DNA from: Phocoena phocoena
Lineage: Eukaryota > Chordata > Mammalia > Artiodactyla > Phocoenidae
Direction of reading: 5' to 3'
Length of the DNA stretch: 64,000 nt
Assembly (NCBI RefSeq): GCF_963924675.1
Contig: NC_089239.1
Span: forward strand, 5,507,001-5,571,000
Part shown: positions 13,191 to 29,300 of the stretch, piece by piece
How positions within the stretch are numbered: position 1 is the first letter of the stretch
Layout of the letters: each line of letters begins with the position of its first letter
Position numbers and translations under genes: made by a program
The notes under the pieces: generated by a model
Told to the model about the DNA's origin: nothing
What the model saw: only the letters and a program-made list of their open reading frames with translations
Databases searched by the model: none

Positions 13191-16100
13191 AGCTTCCATA
13201 ACCTGATAAAGGACATCTACCAAAAATCCTATGACTAACATTGTACAAAATGGTGAAAGACAATGCACTTCCTCAAAGATTGGGAAGAAAGCAAGGATTA
13301 GGACTCTCACCATTTCTACTCAACAACATAATGGGGATTCTACCTGGTGGAATAAGTCAAGAAAAAGAAAAAGCATGCATGTTGAAATGAAATAAATAAA
13401 ATTATCTCTATTCTCAGATGAACTAATTATCTACACAGAGAATTCCAGTCTATCAAACAGCTCATATAACTAACTGTCTTTCCCAGCCTACAGAGGGTAG
13501 TCACCACAGGAAGCATAGATAAAAGTTGGGTGAGTTTGATGGACATCATAAATATATTCCAATAGCTCCATGTTTATAAGACAATGAATTCCTTTCTCTT
13601 CATTACACCAAGTTCACAGCAAATAGATGACCACTGATCACACATGTCAGTCAATCAATAAAATGATTAAAACCAATCCCAAATGTTTGAGCTGGTACCT
13701 CAAATCCAAAATCTCAAGTACTTTCACCTATATTAATAAATTTAGTATGAATCAAATATAATTCTGTTCTTCTTTGTTTAGAACCATTAATATCTATTCC
13801 TTCGATTGTTCCCCATTTCTTTGGTTTATATACTGTTGCCTTCCAGGGAAGCCCTCCCAACTTTTATTTTTAATCAGTGAACATAAGGGCTGACGGGAAT
13901 AGAGCAGGGGTCAGTAAACTATGGTCCAGAGACCAGGTCTGACTTGTGACCTGTTTTGGTAAAGTCTGCAAGTAGGAATGTTTTTTAAGTCTTTTAAATA
14001 GTTGAAAAAAATCAAAAGAAGAACACTATTTGGTGGCAAATGAAAATTATATGAGACTCAAGTTTTAGTAGTGATACATTAAGCTTTAATGAAACATGGT
14101 CTTGCTCATTAATCTGTACCTGTCTACACTGACTCTTGCACGGATCACATGGCCTGCAAAGCTGAAAACATTTACTATCTGGCCCTTTACTTACAGTTTG
14201 CTAATCCTTAAGATAGAACTTGAAGTGACTGTATCATTATAAGGCATCCAACTCAAATAATGTCATTAGAGGATCTCTAAGCAAGAGAAGCTAGAAGGCT
14301 CACCTCACCAGGCAGATGAGGATCAGCTACTACAGAAAAATCCTTAGACAGATTTGGGGTTTTAGAATTATCAGATTCATCTTGCTTGGTTCATCCAATG
14401 TTACCATCCCAAATCTAAAGTCTCACTCCTTTCCAATTAATACGCTAATTATAAAATAACAGATCTGGTGCCACCTTGCATTTTTAATTCTGCAACATGA
14501 ACAATTAATTTGGGGTGTGATTCTCAGCCATATTTGCCTAGTAGTTACAAGAAAAAAAGAGATTATTTTAAAGCCACCACAGGATCCAAGAAGAATTTAA
14601 TAAAAGCAAATGAGTAACAGGTAACAAACAAATTATTGTTGAAGCAACAGAGGATGATGAGGCGACTCTGAGACTAGAAAAGCAGAATGTTGCTACCAAC
14701 GCCAAGACTGGTTGGATGTATGAATGAGGAACTGTCATTAGAATTCATAAACAAGTGCTGATAAGCAAGAGGAAAAAGCACAGAGGGAGGGGATGTTTCA
14801 CACGACCAGGAAGCAATGGTTCTGGAGCACTGCTCCAGGCAGGGCCAGAATGTAAAGACACTATGACACTTCCCTTCCTCTCTCCAATCATCCACACTTG
14901 CTGAACATACCCAAAAGCCAGAAGCCAAAGAAGTCCAGGGAATATATTGTTCTTATGATGTAATCAGAGCAGGTAATAAGCAGAAAATGGATCTGAGAGC
15001 ACCTAGTGAGGGACTGATCCACAATATAAGTATTAAGAAATATTAGAGGATGTAGAAATAAAAGAAAAAATTTAAATAAGAGGAAAAAAATAGATGATGA
15101 ATCAAAATGCTCTCATATATAATTAACCAAGTTCCAGAGAGGAAAGGGAAAGAAAAAGATTAGCAAATAAATAATATTGATATAATAAAATTTCTCAGGT
15201 CAGACGTAAATTAGTATCCAGATTGAAAGGGCATCAATATAACAAGCATATTGGATGATAAAAGATACCTCGCAATGATAAAAAGATCTTAAATGTTTCT
15301 GCAGAGAAAACAAGCAGACCACATACAAATAAGTGAGACTAAGAATGGTGTTAAATTTCTAAAGAGAAAGTAAAAGGAGAGGACGTTTAAAATTTCAAGG
15401 TGCAATTATTTCAAAACCAAAATTAACCAATCTTTTAAAATAGCTACATTTTCTTTCTTTCTTTCTTTCTTTTTTTTTTTTTTTTTTTTGCTATATGCGG
15501 GCCTCTCACTGCTGTGACGCGCAGGCCCAGCGGCCATGGCCCACGGGCCCAGCCACTCCGCGGCTCATGGGATCTTCCCGGACCGGGGCACGAACCCACG
15601 TCCCCTGAATTGGCAGGCGGACTCTCAACCACTGCGCCACCAGGGAAGCCCTAAAATTGCTACATTTTCAATGACGCAACTCCCAAACAAGTTACTACCC
15701 ACCTACTTTTTCAGTAAATTATAGGAGTGTGTATTCTAACCAAAATGAGTAAGCAAGCCAGGAAAGAATACACATTTTCCAAAGGAGACAAGACAGAAGA
15801 TTCTTAAACAGCTATGGAAAAAGTCCAACGTAGATTGGTTTAAAAAAAAAAGATACATCTATAGAGTTAAAAAAAAAAAAAGGAATTTCTGAATCATGTA
15901 GGAAAGTGGAGGCAATTTATAACTTAATTAAAGAATTTGGACAAAAACAGTATGATGTAACTACTAATTTGGGAAGAACCAAAAGTTATGCAATAAAGGC
16001 GACAATCTCAGTTCATTATTTGCCTCATCAGAGAATTAAACACAATTCTAATAATCTGTATAATTATAGAGAAGAAGAATAGAAGAGGCAGAATGTAGAA

Positions 16101-19100
16101 ATGATGAGCTATTAGGATGTTAAATTCTGACTTCAACATAAGAAGTCAATAGATAATGCCTAAATTTGAATACTCAAGAAATTTAATGGGCATATTATTT
16201 AGAAATATTGAGTAAAAGAATGAACAAACTATTCCTACACATACAAACATGAATAACTATCAGACGTAATTTTGAGCAAATATGTGGCAGACACACACAA
16301 GAACACACACTCTATTATATCATTTACAGACAGCTCAAAGAAAGATCAAATTAACCAGTGATTAAGTGTCAGGATAGTGGTTTTCTTCGGTATGCGTAGA
16401 AAGTGAGAGGAAGCATAATTCTTCTGAAGTGTTGATAAGATTTTATTTCTTGATCTCTGGGATGTTTATACCTATGTATTGACTTGGCCAAAATTAATTG
16501 TGCTATACACTTATGACTTGTGCAATGTTCTCTATATATGATGTACTTCAATAAAACTTTCATTTGAAAGGAAATAGACATTAAATTATATGCCAGGAGG
16601 GAGAGGTTGACAAAAAAAGGGGAAAGAGGATTCAAGGAGTATAGACTATGCAAAGGACTGATTTAGTTGTTTTCAGTACGTCTTGTAAAACGATTTTTAT
16701 TCATAATATGTGTGTTACTTGATAAAAATTTTGCAAGAAAAAATAATAGTAGTAGAGTTATATGTTTCAACATGTATACATCTTTTAACAAGCTATTCAA
16801 AATAGTTCTGAAATGATACATAAAGAAAAATGCTGAACAATAATATATAGCTAATGGATACATATATTTGTAACAATAGTATGAAGTATGCAAAAAATGG
16901 CACGTATGAAATCATGACTTTTGTTATTTCTTGAATTTGAAGGAGACATAACAGGAAGCTTTAACTTTTCTCTAAGGTTTTATGTCCTCTAAAAATCTGA
17001 TGCAAAGTTAGTATCCATTATACCTAGCTGGTGAAATACCTAGCATATTTCCCTATGTTTGAAGTTTATGATTAAAACAACTTTCTGAGATTAAAATAAT
17101 GGTGTCCCAACAAAATAATGATAGAGATACAGAGAAAAAAAATCAAGTTTACTTAACTATGTAAAATAATACTTTTAAAATACAATATAAAGTTAAAAAA
17201 AAAAACAGTAAAGAAGGATACAAATTACGTACCATAGCAATACCTGCGTCACAGCTTTTATTGCATATTGTGCCAGGAAATGTTGCTCCCACATATTTAG
17301 GCTGTTTCCTGTAACTACATCATTACAGTATGGCTTTTTTATTAGCATGGTTCCTCAGAACAATTTACTAGCTTACTTATTAAGTTAAATCTCCCATAGA
17401 ATTTAAAATAATTTGTCAAACATATAATTTTTTATCTGAATAATATCTAATATATTATACAAGGTGCTCAAATCATTGAAAACTGTAATTCACTTTAATG
17501 CCAGTTTTCTTTCCTAAACTAACTCTTTGACTTGATACAATTTTATTTATCTCAAATTCTCCTCAGTTTCCCTTATTCAGCATTCACTGTTTTGGTCACT
17601 AAAAGTTAAAATGAAAGGGATTTTTAATCTGTAGAAAAGAAATCTTGCCTGTTCTAAAGATAAGCATTTTAAAAAATTAAATGTAACCAAAACACTCAAA
17701 TCTTTCTTTATCAAACAGTAGACATGAAATGTATTCACATAACGAGGTAATGTTAACTGAATAGTGTCAATTTTACATCATTAGTAAGCTGAGGCTTGTA
17801 TGTATTCTATAGTATAGTTGATATCATAAAAGTTCATGAAAGACAGAGTTTTTTGCATAAATTATACTCCAAAATATTTTGTCATATAAGTGATTCAGGT
17901 TTTTTTATTATATTTCCAACCACACTATCACCTCAATGGCAACAGCTATGTTTTCTTTAACATTTTCCAAGGGGCCTACAGAAAGCTGAAGAACACAATA
18001 AAGGCATTAAATTATAAAATTAATGGAATTATTTATGTATATCTCTTTATTAATGTAGAACATTGTGCTTACATAAGTAAGAATGTTACGTCATGGGGCC
18101 GTAGGATAAGATAGTCCTGTTTCCATGTCAAAAATCTTTGTAATAAATCATCAGCATCCCCATTAGTAGAAATTTGGTTTTTATCTGACCACAATTCCAA
18201 GGAGGATAGCATCACAGTCAATTTGAACTGACTAAGCATCTAAAAATAAGATTTACAGTATATTTATTCAAATAACATAAATCATTACATCAAAGCAGTA
18301 CAAAAAATAAAGAAAAAGTTTACTTGATTACTTTGGATATTAAACCAAATAAAGGGCTTTAAGTCATTAATTTGTCATGATATAATGGAAAGGTTTTCAA
18401 TGACTTTTTATAAAATTGTAAATGTAAAGAAGTTAAAACTTACTGTGTTGACAAGGCCAATAAGCTGAATAATTTTCTGCATTACAGCCATCATTTCTGA
18501 TCCCATATAATCATGCTGAAAAAGAAATTTTTATGATTCTTTAAAAAATGTGAGTGACAGCAATTTTTTTTTTATGGCAAATATATCTTGGTGATACCAG
18601 GCAAGAAAACCATAGGATCTGTCAGACAATTTAAAGCATACTAACATAAAGATGATAATATTTACAATAAATGAAAACAAACAACAAAAAGAAAAAAATC
18701 ATACTTGGGCATTCAACATAGATTCTCACTTGTTATATATGTTAAAGACATTGTCCAGCAGAAACAATTGAAATCCTCAAGAAGTACTAAAATAACTTCA
18801 CAGATCCCTCTGTATTATAAAGGGATTTCTTGAGGTAGACATTTTCTATAACACAGAGGGAATCAACCACAGTATTTCCCATTGTATGCTTAGTAATTAA
18901 AGAAGAAGCAAATACATAAGCATTAAAAAAAATCAAAATGCTCAAATAAATCTTTAGGAAAAAACACAGAAATTGTAATGATGTAAAGTGAAGATTATGT
19001 GGAATGAATGATTCAAAAATGTTTGATAAAGAACAAGATGAAATAGGGTAAAGGAAAAAAGAAAGAATTTTTCCTCTGAAACTCATAAATACATTTTTTA

Positions 19101-20274
19101 GAACTAAAGTATAGTCGATTTACAATCTTATATTAGTTTCAGGTGTACAGTATAGTGATTCAATATTTTCATAGATTATATCCCATTCAGAGTTATAGAA
19201 CACTGCCCCTATTCACTGTGCTGCATTTCAGTCATCAAGTAAATGCTAATAAAAACCACAATATGTTCTCAGTATTCATACACCAGAATGGCAACAATTT
19301 AAAAAAGACTATCAATACCAATTACTTGTGAGAATATGGAAGAACAATTTGTTATAGTCACTTTTGGAGATTATCAATATCCTCTGAAAGTAATATACGC
19401 TAACCCGATGATATAACAATTTCACTCTTAGGTAGATACTCAAAAGATATTATGTCTACCAAATGGACATTCTTCCAAAGAAGACACACAAGTGGCCAAC
19501 AGGTACACTAAAAGGTATTCAACATTACTAATCCTCAGGGAAATGCAGATCGAATCCACAGTGAGATATCACCTCACACCTGTCAGAATGGCTATCATCG
19601 AAAAAACAAGAGCTAACAAATGCTGGTGAGGATGTCAAGAAAGGGAACGCTTGTGCACTGTTGGTGGGAATGTAAATTGGTACATACACTATGGAAAACA
19701 GTATAACGGTTCCTTAAAAAATTAAAAAAGGAACTACCATATGACCTGACAATCCCAATCCTCAGTATACATCCTAAGGAAATGAAATCAGTATCTCATA
19801 GAGATATCTGCATTCCCATGTTTACTGAAACATTATTCACAACTGAAACATTATTCACAATAGCCTAGATACGAAAACAACCTACGTGCCCATCAACAGA
19901 TGAACGAACAAAGAAAAAGTGGTATATATGTGAAATGGAATATTACTCAGTCATTAAAAAGAAGGACATTCTCCCATTTGCTACCGCATGAGAAACCTGG
20001 AAGGCATCGTGCTAACTGAAATAAGTCAGCCAGAGAAAGACAAAAACTGTATGGTATCACTTATATGTAGAATCTAAAAAAAAAAGTCCAATTTCATAGA
20101 AACAGAGAAGAGAATTTTGGTTTCCAGAGGCGGAAATGGAGAAATGTAGGTCAAAGGGTACAACCTTTCAGTTATAAGAATAAGTTCTGAGGGTCTAATG
20201 TACAGCACAGTGCCCAGAGTTAATAACATGGTATTGTATACTTGAAAGTTGAAAGCAGATCTTTAGTGTTCTCA

Positions 20275-20319
<45 letters not shown>

Positions 20320-23300
20320 AAAGAGTTAACTATGTGAGGTGATGGATGTGTTAATTATCTTGATCTTGGTAATCAATCCACAATGTACATGTACATCAAA
20401 TCTTCACATTGTACAATTTAATTATATACAATCATATTTATCAATTATGCCTCAAAAAAAGATAGAAAAATATTAACTGAATTGGTCAGATGGTAAATAT
20501 CTGATACGTTCAAAGAAAATACTGTGACCAGAGAGGCTACAGCTGGTTAAAGAGAGGGCAAGGCAGTTAGGAGGTGTGGCCAAAGAGACCCTGGCCTAAT
20601 CTGGGGATCAGGACACAGGCAGACAACACTGGGCACCCTAGGCTAGTTTGGGGTTCTAATCGTATCTAAGTCACACTTAGAATTAAATATTTATATTTGA
20701 AAATAATTAGAAAATTCCATTACGTCTTTGAAGTTAAGGAAATTTTTAATTATGTTTAAAGAAAGAAGAGAGATAGACATCAAGGTCCTGTATAACACAG
20801 GGAACTATATTCAATATCCTGTAATAAACCAGAATGGAAAACAATAAGAAAAAAAGAATGTCTGTATGTGTATAACTGAGTGGATTTGCTGTACAGCAGA
20901 GATTGGCCCAACTTGTAAATCAACTATACTTCAATAAAAAATAAATAAATAAATAGATAAATAAAACAGGGCTTCCCTGGTGGAGCAGTGGTTAAGAATC
21001 CGCCTGCCAATGCAAGGAACACGGGTTCGAGCCCTGGTCCGGGAAGATCCCACATGCCGCAGAGCAACTAAGCCCGTGTGCCACAACTACTGAACCTGAG
21101 CTCTAGAGCCTCCGAGCCACAGCTACTGAAGCCCGTGTGCCTAGAGTCTGTGCTCTGCAACCAGAGAAGCCACTGCAATGAGAAGCCCACGGACAGCAAC
21201 GAAGACCCAACACAGCCATAAATTAATTAATTAATTAATTAATTAATTTTAAAAAATAAAAAGGGAAATCTCTTTTTAAAAAAAATTCAATTGGGGCTTC
21301 CCTGGTGGCGCAGTGGTTGAGAGTCCGCCTGCTGATGCAGGGGACAGGGGTTCGTGCCCCGGTCCGGGAAGATCCCACATGCCGCGAAGCGGCTGGGCCC
21401 GTGAGCCATGGCCGCTGAGCCTGCGCGTCCGGACCCTGTGCTCCGCAGCGGAGAGGCCACAACAGTGAGAGGCCTGCGTACCGAAAAAAAAAAAAAAAAA
21501 TTCAATTAATTAATTAATTAATTAATTAATTAAAAATGTCTGGAGTCTCAAAGGTAAATTACCCCAAATTGGCAATTCAGTGTTTTAATTTTTCTATCAA
21601 CATTTAGCAAAAAGTGTAGCTACCTTTCCATGATCATTAGAAATATTAATTTAGAAACCTGTAAGACAGCTAACAATATTAAACATTTCCATAAATTGGT
21701 TTCATAAAGTTAATACTCAGAAAAGTTTTAACATTTCAGCTGATGTTCTCTAGGTGATAGCAATAAAACATTAAGCAAAGAAAGAAAGAAAGAAAGAAAA
21801 GAGAGAGTGAGTGAAGGAGGGGAGAGTTTGACTTACCAAAGCTTTTTCCACTATAATGTGCATTTCTAGATACCGGGGTAATAGTTCTGAAAGAGTTTTT
21901 TCCTGAAAGGAGAATTTATCAAATGTTAACATGTTTTGAATTTGTTAAGCACAGAGAGTGACATGTAAAGGAAGCAAAGAGGATGTATATAAGACCCTCA
22001 AGAGGACTTAACAGTATAAATTAATTGTAAATCAGAGAATTTACTTGAAAACAGATTCCAGGTTTAAGGGAATCCCAGGGAGCCTGATAGAGTAAGGTGG
22101 GAGTCTAGGTACTCACTATGAATACTGCGTAAGAGAAAGTGAATAGCTCTGTAGCTCCAGAGCATAGGCTGCATGCCCCACTTGATATGAGATAATAATC
22201 CTTGATTGTGCCAAGTCAGTCAGCTATGAATCAACAATTTACTACATCGTCATTTAGTACTCTAATGGTAATTTCTACATGAGCCATATTTCTAACACAT
22301 TGAGATACCATTTCACACACAGATATTTTAAAGAAACCAAAATTTCTTCCTTGACCCAAGTGCATTGGTAACTAAATCGAAGAGTAAGGAGGATACAAAG
22401 ATTGAGTCTGTCATAAAATATCTTAGCTTACTATAAATAAACAGGCAAACAAACAAACTGGACTTGACAGTAGAGCCTAGGTTTATATTTCCATAGGGAA
22501 GCAAACTACGCCTGCATCTTATATATGTATATACTGAGATGCTGACTTTTTTCCTTTGTGGTCAACATTCAGTTTAAAGGTATTCTGTATTTTGGTTACC
22601 CTTACTGTGCCTGTATAAAAATATAAGTCAATGTTGACAACCATGTCTTCTGCATTGCAGCTTGACTGAGTATAATTATAAATTATGTGTGTACCATAAC
22701 CAATTTCGAGTATGTTTCTGCACAGTAGGTTTCATATTTTAATAACAGCATTGTTTTTTATCCTATTTGCCTTTCCAAATTTATATTCTTATTTTCAAAA
22801 TAATAAATAAAAAATGTAACTTTGATACCTATGTTTTAAAACAAACTTATAATACTATTCACCATAATGTCAGATGTCACTTTCAGTAAAATGAACTTCA
22901 AAATTCATTTGTTTTTAATAGGTTATCTTTATTTCCTTTTGTAAAACTTTGTGTTCATTTAAAAAAAATAAGTATTGAATCATAGAATATTGCCAAAATA
23001 GCTCACTGTATCTCATATATTATTCACTCAGTTTCCCCCAGTGGTTACATGTTACAAAACTATAGTATGTTTTCAAAACCAGGATATTGACCTGGTACAG
23101 TGTGTATGGGTATATCTCTACATCATATTGTCATGTGTATGTTTATATAACCAGCACTGCAATCAAGATACAAAACTATTTTATCACCACAAAGATTTCC
23201 CTTGTTGTACCTGTTTAAAGTCAGATGAGATTATACAGTTAGAGGAAGAGAAAGATAAAAGAATGGAGAAAAATGAACAGAACCTATTCTGTTCCTGTAG

Positions 23301-26300
23301 GGCACTTTCAAGCACACCAACATGCATATAGTGGGAGTAACAGAAAGTGAGGGGATAGATAAAAGGGCAGAAAGGATCTTCAAAGAACTAATGGCCAAAA
23401 AGTTCCCAAATTTGACGAAAAAAACATGAATTTAAACATACAAGAAGCTTAATGAACTCCAAGTAGGATAAACTCAAAGGGATCCCCTCAAAGGTACATC
23501 ATAAGAAAACTGTCATAAGGCAAAGACAGAGGCTCTTGAAAGAACCAACAAAGAAGGGACTCATCATGTACAAGGAATCCTCAATAAGATGAATAATTTT
23601 TGATTCTTCATCAGAGACCATGGAGTCCAAAAGACGGGGAACTGAAATATTCAAAGTGATGAAAGAAAGAATTCTATATTCAGCCTACAAGTAAATTAAG
23701 AGAGTTTAATAATATACAAATGATTAAGTATTCTAGAAAGATATGTCCCAGTACTACGTAAAGCTATAGGGCAAAATATTAAAAGTAATTTTACCAGGGT
23801 AGTGGTAACTATTCTTCCTATATTCCTAAATTTTATTCAATAATATACATTTTTGTTGGAATAAAAATGGAAAACAAGAAATATTACATTATACATCATA
23901 CAACAATAAGCTTGACACACATTATTGCATATTTCCATGTATTTTAGATGGAATATGGATGTTTCATTTACTGCTGTAGAAAAAAGATACCAAATTTTAT
24001 ATTACTACTCAACAGCTAAGTAGTTCCTTTTCATGATTAACACAATTCTACAGAAGTAATTTTATAGTGCGTCATAACATCCAAATTGTCTCCGTTACCT
24101 GTGAGTTTAAATGGATTTTATAGGGCTGGTCTTTCTGCCAAATACTGCTGTAATTTTCTGCTAACATCGGCATATCTGGATTGTCATTTTTCACTTGATA
24201 AATTATGTGCTCGAACCTTGCTGAAGATTCCAATGGCTCAATTCCATAGCTGATATTTTCAAACTGAAGAAATCCCCTGAATATTTAGAAAGCAGTGATA
24301 TAAAAATCCTGCCTATGATCCCATCAGACCTATAATCCAAAGTGTTGTAAGAAATGAGAAACCATAATGAGGTACATGTGTTAAACCCACTCTCTTTCCC
24401 TGCCTTTTTTCAGCTACCATTAGTAACTGAGTAACCACATCTGAGTCAGTTTTTCTCATGTATTAAAAAACTAAATATACTGAAAAGTATTTTGTATTTT
24501 CTGTATAGTAGTCTCATTCATTCAAGATGTATTAATTAAGGCCAAGTATTTGCTGGGAACCAAGACATTTGTTGAGAATTCCAAGAATAAAAAGTTCCTA
24601 TTCTTACAGGGGTTAGAATAAGAGAAAACGGATATATAGAGTGGAGATCTAAAAAGATTAATATGCAGGAAAACCACATTCAGAGGATGTCAGTTTTCTG
24701 AGTTGATATGAGCAAATTCTGGAAATCAGGCAACCAAAAGCAAAAGGAAGTTAGGAAGAGATTTTTGCTCTGCTCTGGACCTGTCTTCATCTGATAAACT
24801 CACCACCTTCTTCCTGCCACTATCAATGACGAAAATCACTTATCCCTGCCCTATTACCTCTGAGGTACCTTCTCAATTCTCATTTTACATCTGATACCAA
24901 GTACACCCACACTGAGAGCATACAATATGTGCTTAGTTAAGCAACTAATTAATGTCATTTTCCATAACTGTTCCAGATAACTGATAGATAATACAACAAT
25001 AACATCTAGGGAGATGTTCTAAAGGATTCGGGTGGGGGGTGTTTGCTCTGTTTTACTGCATCTATCTCTTTCTGCTCAATATCTTGAAAATATCTCCAGT
25101 CAGGATTCCCTTGAGCGATTTCATTTCAATTGGCATGACTAAGGTCCACTTATTAATATTATTAATAAAAGTAAGGCCATCATGAAGAAAACGTTCAGAT
25201 TTGAATTCTCCTTAAATATCCCAGATTTGTGTTTTGCGGCCACTAAGTTTCATTTTAAAGTATATCCAAAGTTTTCATGTATAAATAGCCTCTAAAATGC
25301 TATTACCTGAGTCCAGAACAGATGCTGAGTGTCACGACTGAATTTGGAAAATCTGCAACGTATCCTTGGTAATGGCAATGCATCTGAAAAACAGTACAGA
25401 GTGGCAAATAAATACATTATTTATGCATAAAAGTGTATTGGCAAACATTATAAATATTCAAAACATTAAAACAGTTGAAAATAATAAGCCTGTGTATCAT
25501 ACAGATTTACTAAAGTTGATTTTCAAGGAAAATAAGTATTTGACAACTCTCTTTACTTTGTACCACCTAGGTGCCCATGAGTGTTCTCTAGGTCTGGATT
25601 TCATCTCTATCATACATGGAATGTGGAATAAAATTGTATGAAACGGCCAACGTGGAACAAACATATCCCAGTGGTAATAATATGTCCACTTCAATAAGGA
25701 AACGTGTGATAATAAATGTCTAAGACACCTGGGTCTTACCTTAAAATATGAAGACTCAGAATGCAAAGATCCAGTTTCGTTGTATGTATAAACCAAAAAG
25801 TTCTGGGATACGAATGAGCTAAGAAGAACAAAAACAAAAAACTGATTGAATCATGAATTTATTATGAACATAAACATTAAAATAATAAAAATAACAGTGA
25901 AATATATGATTCATATAATAATATTCCTTAACTAGAGTAATTTTAGCATGCCATAACAGTGTAAATTCATAGAACTATTGACTCAGAGAGCTTAGGATTT
26001 CTTAACACTGGAATAGATTTTGAATCCTCCATATCAGATATTCATGTGTGTGCCTGCCTATGCCTCCATTCAACAAGATTTACTGAGTGTCAATGTTCTG
26101 ACAGATCCTCTTCGAGGCACTGGGATACAGCAGTAAACAAAAGAGAAAACCACGGGTCTTCACGGCCAGTGAGAGACACATACGCTAGTACATTAGGTGA
26201 TGATAAATAAGGCCCAGGGTGGCAGGAGGTTGGTTGCAAATGTAGACAGGATGGCATGGAAAGGCTCACTGAACTGATAAGTAAAGACCTGAAAACAAGC

Positions 26301-29300
26301 CACTTGGATTTGCACAGAAATGTTATTCCGGCCAAAGCAAGGAGAAAATGCAGAGACCCTGAGGCAGAGATATGTTTTGTGTTTACAAAGAACATCTGGG
26401 GGCAGTGCCTGTGGTGAAGTGTGAAAACAAGAGCCCACAGTAAGAGATGGTGTCACGGAGATGAGAAGCCACTGGAAGAGTCTGAGCAGATTGAGGACGG
26501 GTCAGACCAGCATTTTAATAGAATCAGACTGAATGCTGTGTTGAGAACCATCTGTAGGACAAATAAGCAGAAACAGAGAGATCAGCTAGGTTATTACAGT
26601 CACCCAGGCAAGACATGACGGTGGCTTGAGCTAGGACTGCAGCAGTGGTGGAGGTCCCATTCTGGATGCATTTTGAAGGCAGATCGCATGGGATTTAATA
26701 ATCCATTGGATGTGGGGGGAAAACAAAAGAAAAAATAGATGTCAGGAATGACCCTAACATTTTTGTTCTGAGAAACTGGAAGAGTAGAGGTGCCATTTAC
26801 TGAGATAATTGTGGGAAAGGCAAATTTTGGAAAAGGATCAGAAGTACATTTTAGACACATTAAATATGAGAATTCTCATAACCTCTTGGTTATCAAATAA
26901 GTAGTCAAATAAATGAATATGGAGAGGAAAAAGTAGAGATACAAGTTTGGGAGTAATCAATACATAAATGGTATTAAATCCATAGGAGTAGATGAAATAA
27001 CTGGGTGATTGAGTATAGCTAGGGGAAAAAACAAACCAACAAGATTTAAGAATAGCACCATGGAGAACTCTAAGACTGAAGAGATGAGGAGGAATCTAGA
27101 AAACAAACAAACAAAACAAAATCTGAGGAAGAGTGAGCGCAGTGGTAAGAGTTAAACACGGGATTCTGCGGTTCCCTGGAAGCCAAATGAAGAAACAATT
27201 ATATGTTGGAGACACTGCTCAGCTACACAAAATGCGGCCGATTGGTCAAGAAAAATGAAGAGTAAAGAATAACCGGCATTTAGAAACATGAGGATCTTGG
27301 ATGATCTTAACACTTTTAATGGAATGGTAGCGACATTAAAGACCAACATGAGTTTAACGATCATGAATTACAAGAGAATAGTCATGAATTAAGTGAGGAC
27401 GATTTTCTCCAGGCTTGTTCACCTACAAAGATGCAGGCAGACAAAATGCAGTTGTGATAAATATATATTTTCAAAGATAAAGGCAGAGAAGAGGCTGTTT
27501 GAGTCCACTTATATAAAATGTTGAGAAAACACAAATTAAGAGACAGGAAATAGATTGCTTGTTGCCTGGAGTAGTGGCGGATGACAGGGATTAAATATGG
27601 GTCTTAGGTGGGGAATGAAATGTTCTAAAACTGATTTATGGTTGATAATTGTAATACGATATTAAAATCATTAAATTATACATTTCAGAGTTTTATGATT
27701 TTATATATATATATAATTTACCAAATAAAGTTGTTAAAAATAAATACATATATAATTAATACCTCCATACAAAGTATGCCACTAGTTAAATTTTCCACCA
27801 ATAACCACATGATATGTACACATGTTTGATTTCACATCGGATATACTTGATACACAGCTTGCAGTTCTTGGGTTCAATGGCTTTATACTCTTATTTATAC
27901 GTAACTTATTTCTTAATTTGAAAATAACAAGCTGGAATATACAAATGCAAAGTTCTCATAGACTTCATATTCAAGACCTAATGAATCCTAAACTGAAAAA
28001 TTGACTAATTAAACAGCCTACATTTCACTGCATTCTTGAATTTAAATAGTGTACAAAAACATTTTTAAAAAAGTAAATTCTCAGCTTTAAGGGAAAATCA
28101 TATCTTACTGTTTCCTGAGATGCAGAGTGTATGGTTTTATATCAATTGTAATGCTATAAGTCACCTAAAATAAAGCAAATAAAGACGATTTAGTAAATCA
28201 GAAATATGTAAAGTAAAAGAGTATTTTTCACTCAAGTTGAAAAAGACTCACCCAATCTATTTTAAAAAAGAATATATTCTTCAGAATTTATTGTTCTAAA
28301 TAGTAAAAATTTTTAATTTTCTAATAAATTCAGGATGAGGGTGATAAGTTTACTGTAGGGATGGCTTTTGAAAAGAATAAATGAAAACGATATTTTGAAA
28401 AAAATATAATTTTCCCATTTATTAATACTAGATTTTAATTGTTTATATTTAGAAAAACTATATTCATCCTTAGCCAAAATGAATGAGGCATGACTATAGG
28501 CTTACATTCTACACCAAATATAATGAAACAACAGCAAGTTTATAAATACATATATACATACTAACAAACACTACAGCCACTTTGCAATGCTTCACATATA
28601 AACTGGGAGGAAAACAGACCTGAGAGAATGAAGCTAGCGAGGAACGCTGCAGCTCCAGGACTATGAGCTCTGATACTACAGGGACTAAGTTATAATGGTC
28701 CTCATTACCTTGACGTGATTCCAGGAACAGGAAGCGTACACAGTACACAGTAAAGCAGATTGCTTTTGTAAGATCATCAGGAGGGTGAGAAAGTGTCTAG
28801 CTAAATTGAATTTTATAGAATAGAACAACGTAGGCTTGAAATCCACCCTTTGCCATTTAACACAATGTGATCAACAGAGGTACGTCCATCCACTTGGCCA
28901 TATCCTATTGGTTGGAAGGAAGTCACAGGTCTTTCCCACACTCATAGTGAGACAGGCTGGGACCTGGGACCCTTTGCTGCAGTGCAAAGGATACACCTGG
29001 ATATCCTGCATCCTGGATACACCTCTACTGGGGCAACAAAATACAAAGAAACTGTATGGGACTAAAAATAACTGCATGCCAGACGTAGAGAATGGACTTG
29101 GGGACATGGGGAGGGGGAAGGGTAAGTTGGGACGAAGTGAGAGAGTGGCATGGACATATATACACTACCAAATGTAAAATAGATAGCTAGTGGGAAGCAG
29201 CCACATAGCACAGGTGGATCAGCTCGGTGCTCTGTGACCACCTAGAGGGGTGGGATAGGGAGGGTGGGAGGGAGACGCAAGAGGGAGGGGATATGGAGAT

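Noticed and set aside
13838..13858. CCTTCCAGGGAAGCCCTCCC as a SINE remnant
   Set aside because: Only about ten bases match the SINE head; too short to call.
17890..18072. Plus-strand open frame of 74 codons near ADAM18 exon 9
   Set aside because: It overlaps the intron and the complement of exon 9; no similarity recognised.
20275..20315. CRISPR-like repetition
   Set aside because: Simple CA microsatellite in a mammalian genome, no spacers.
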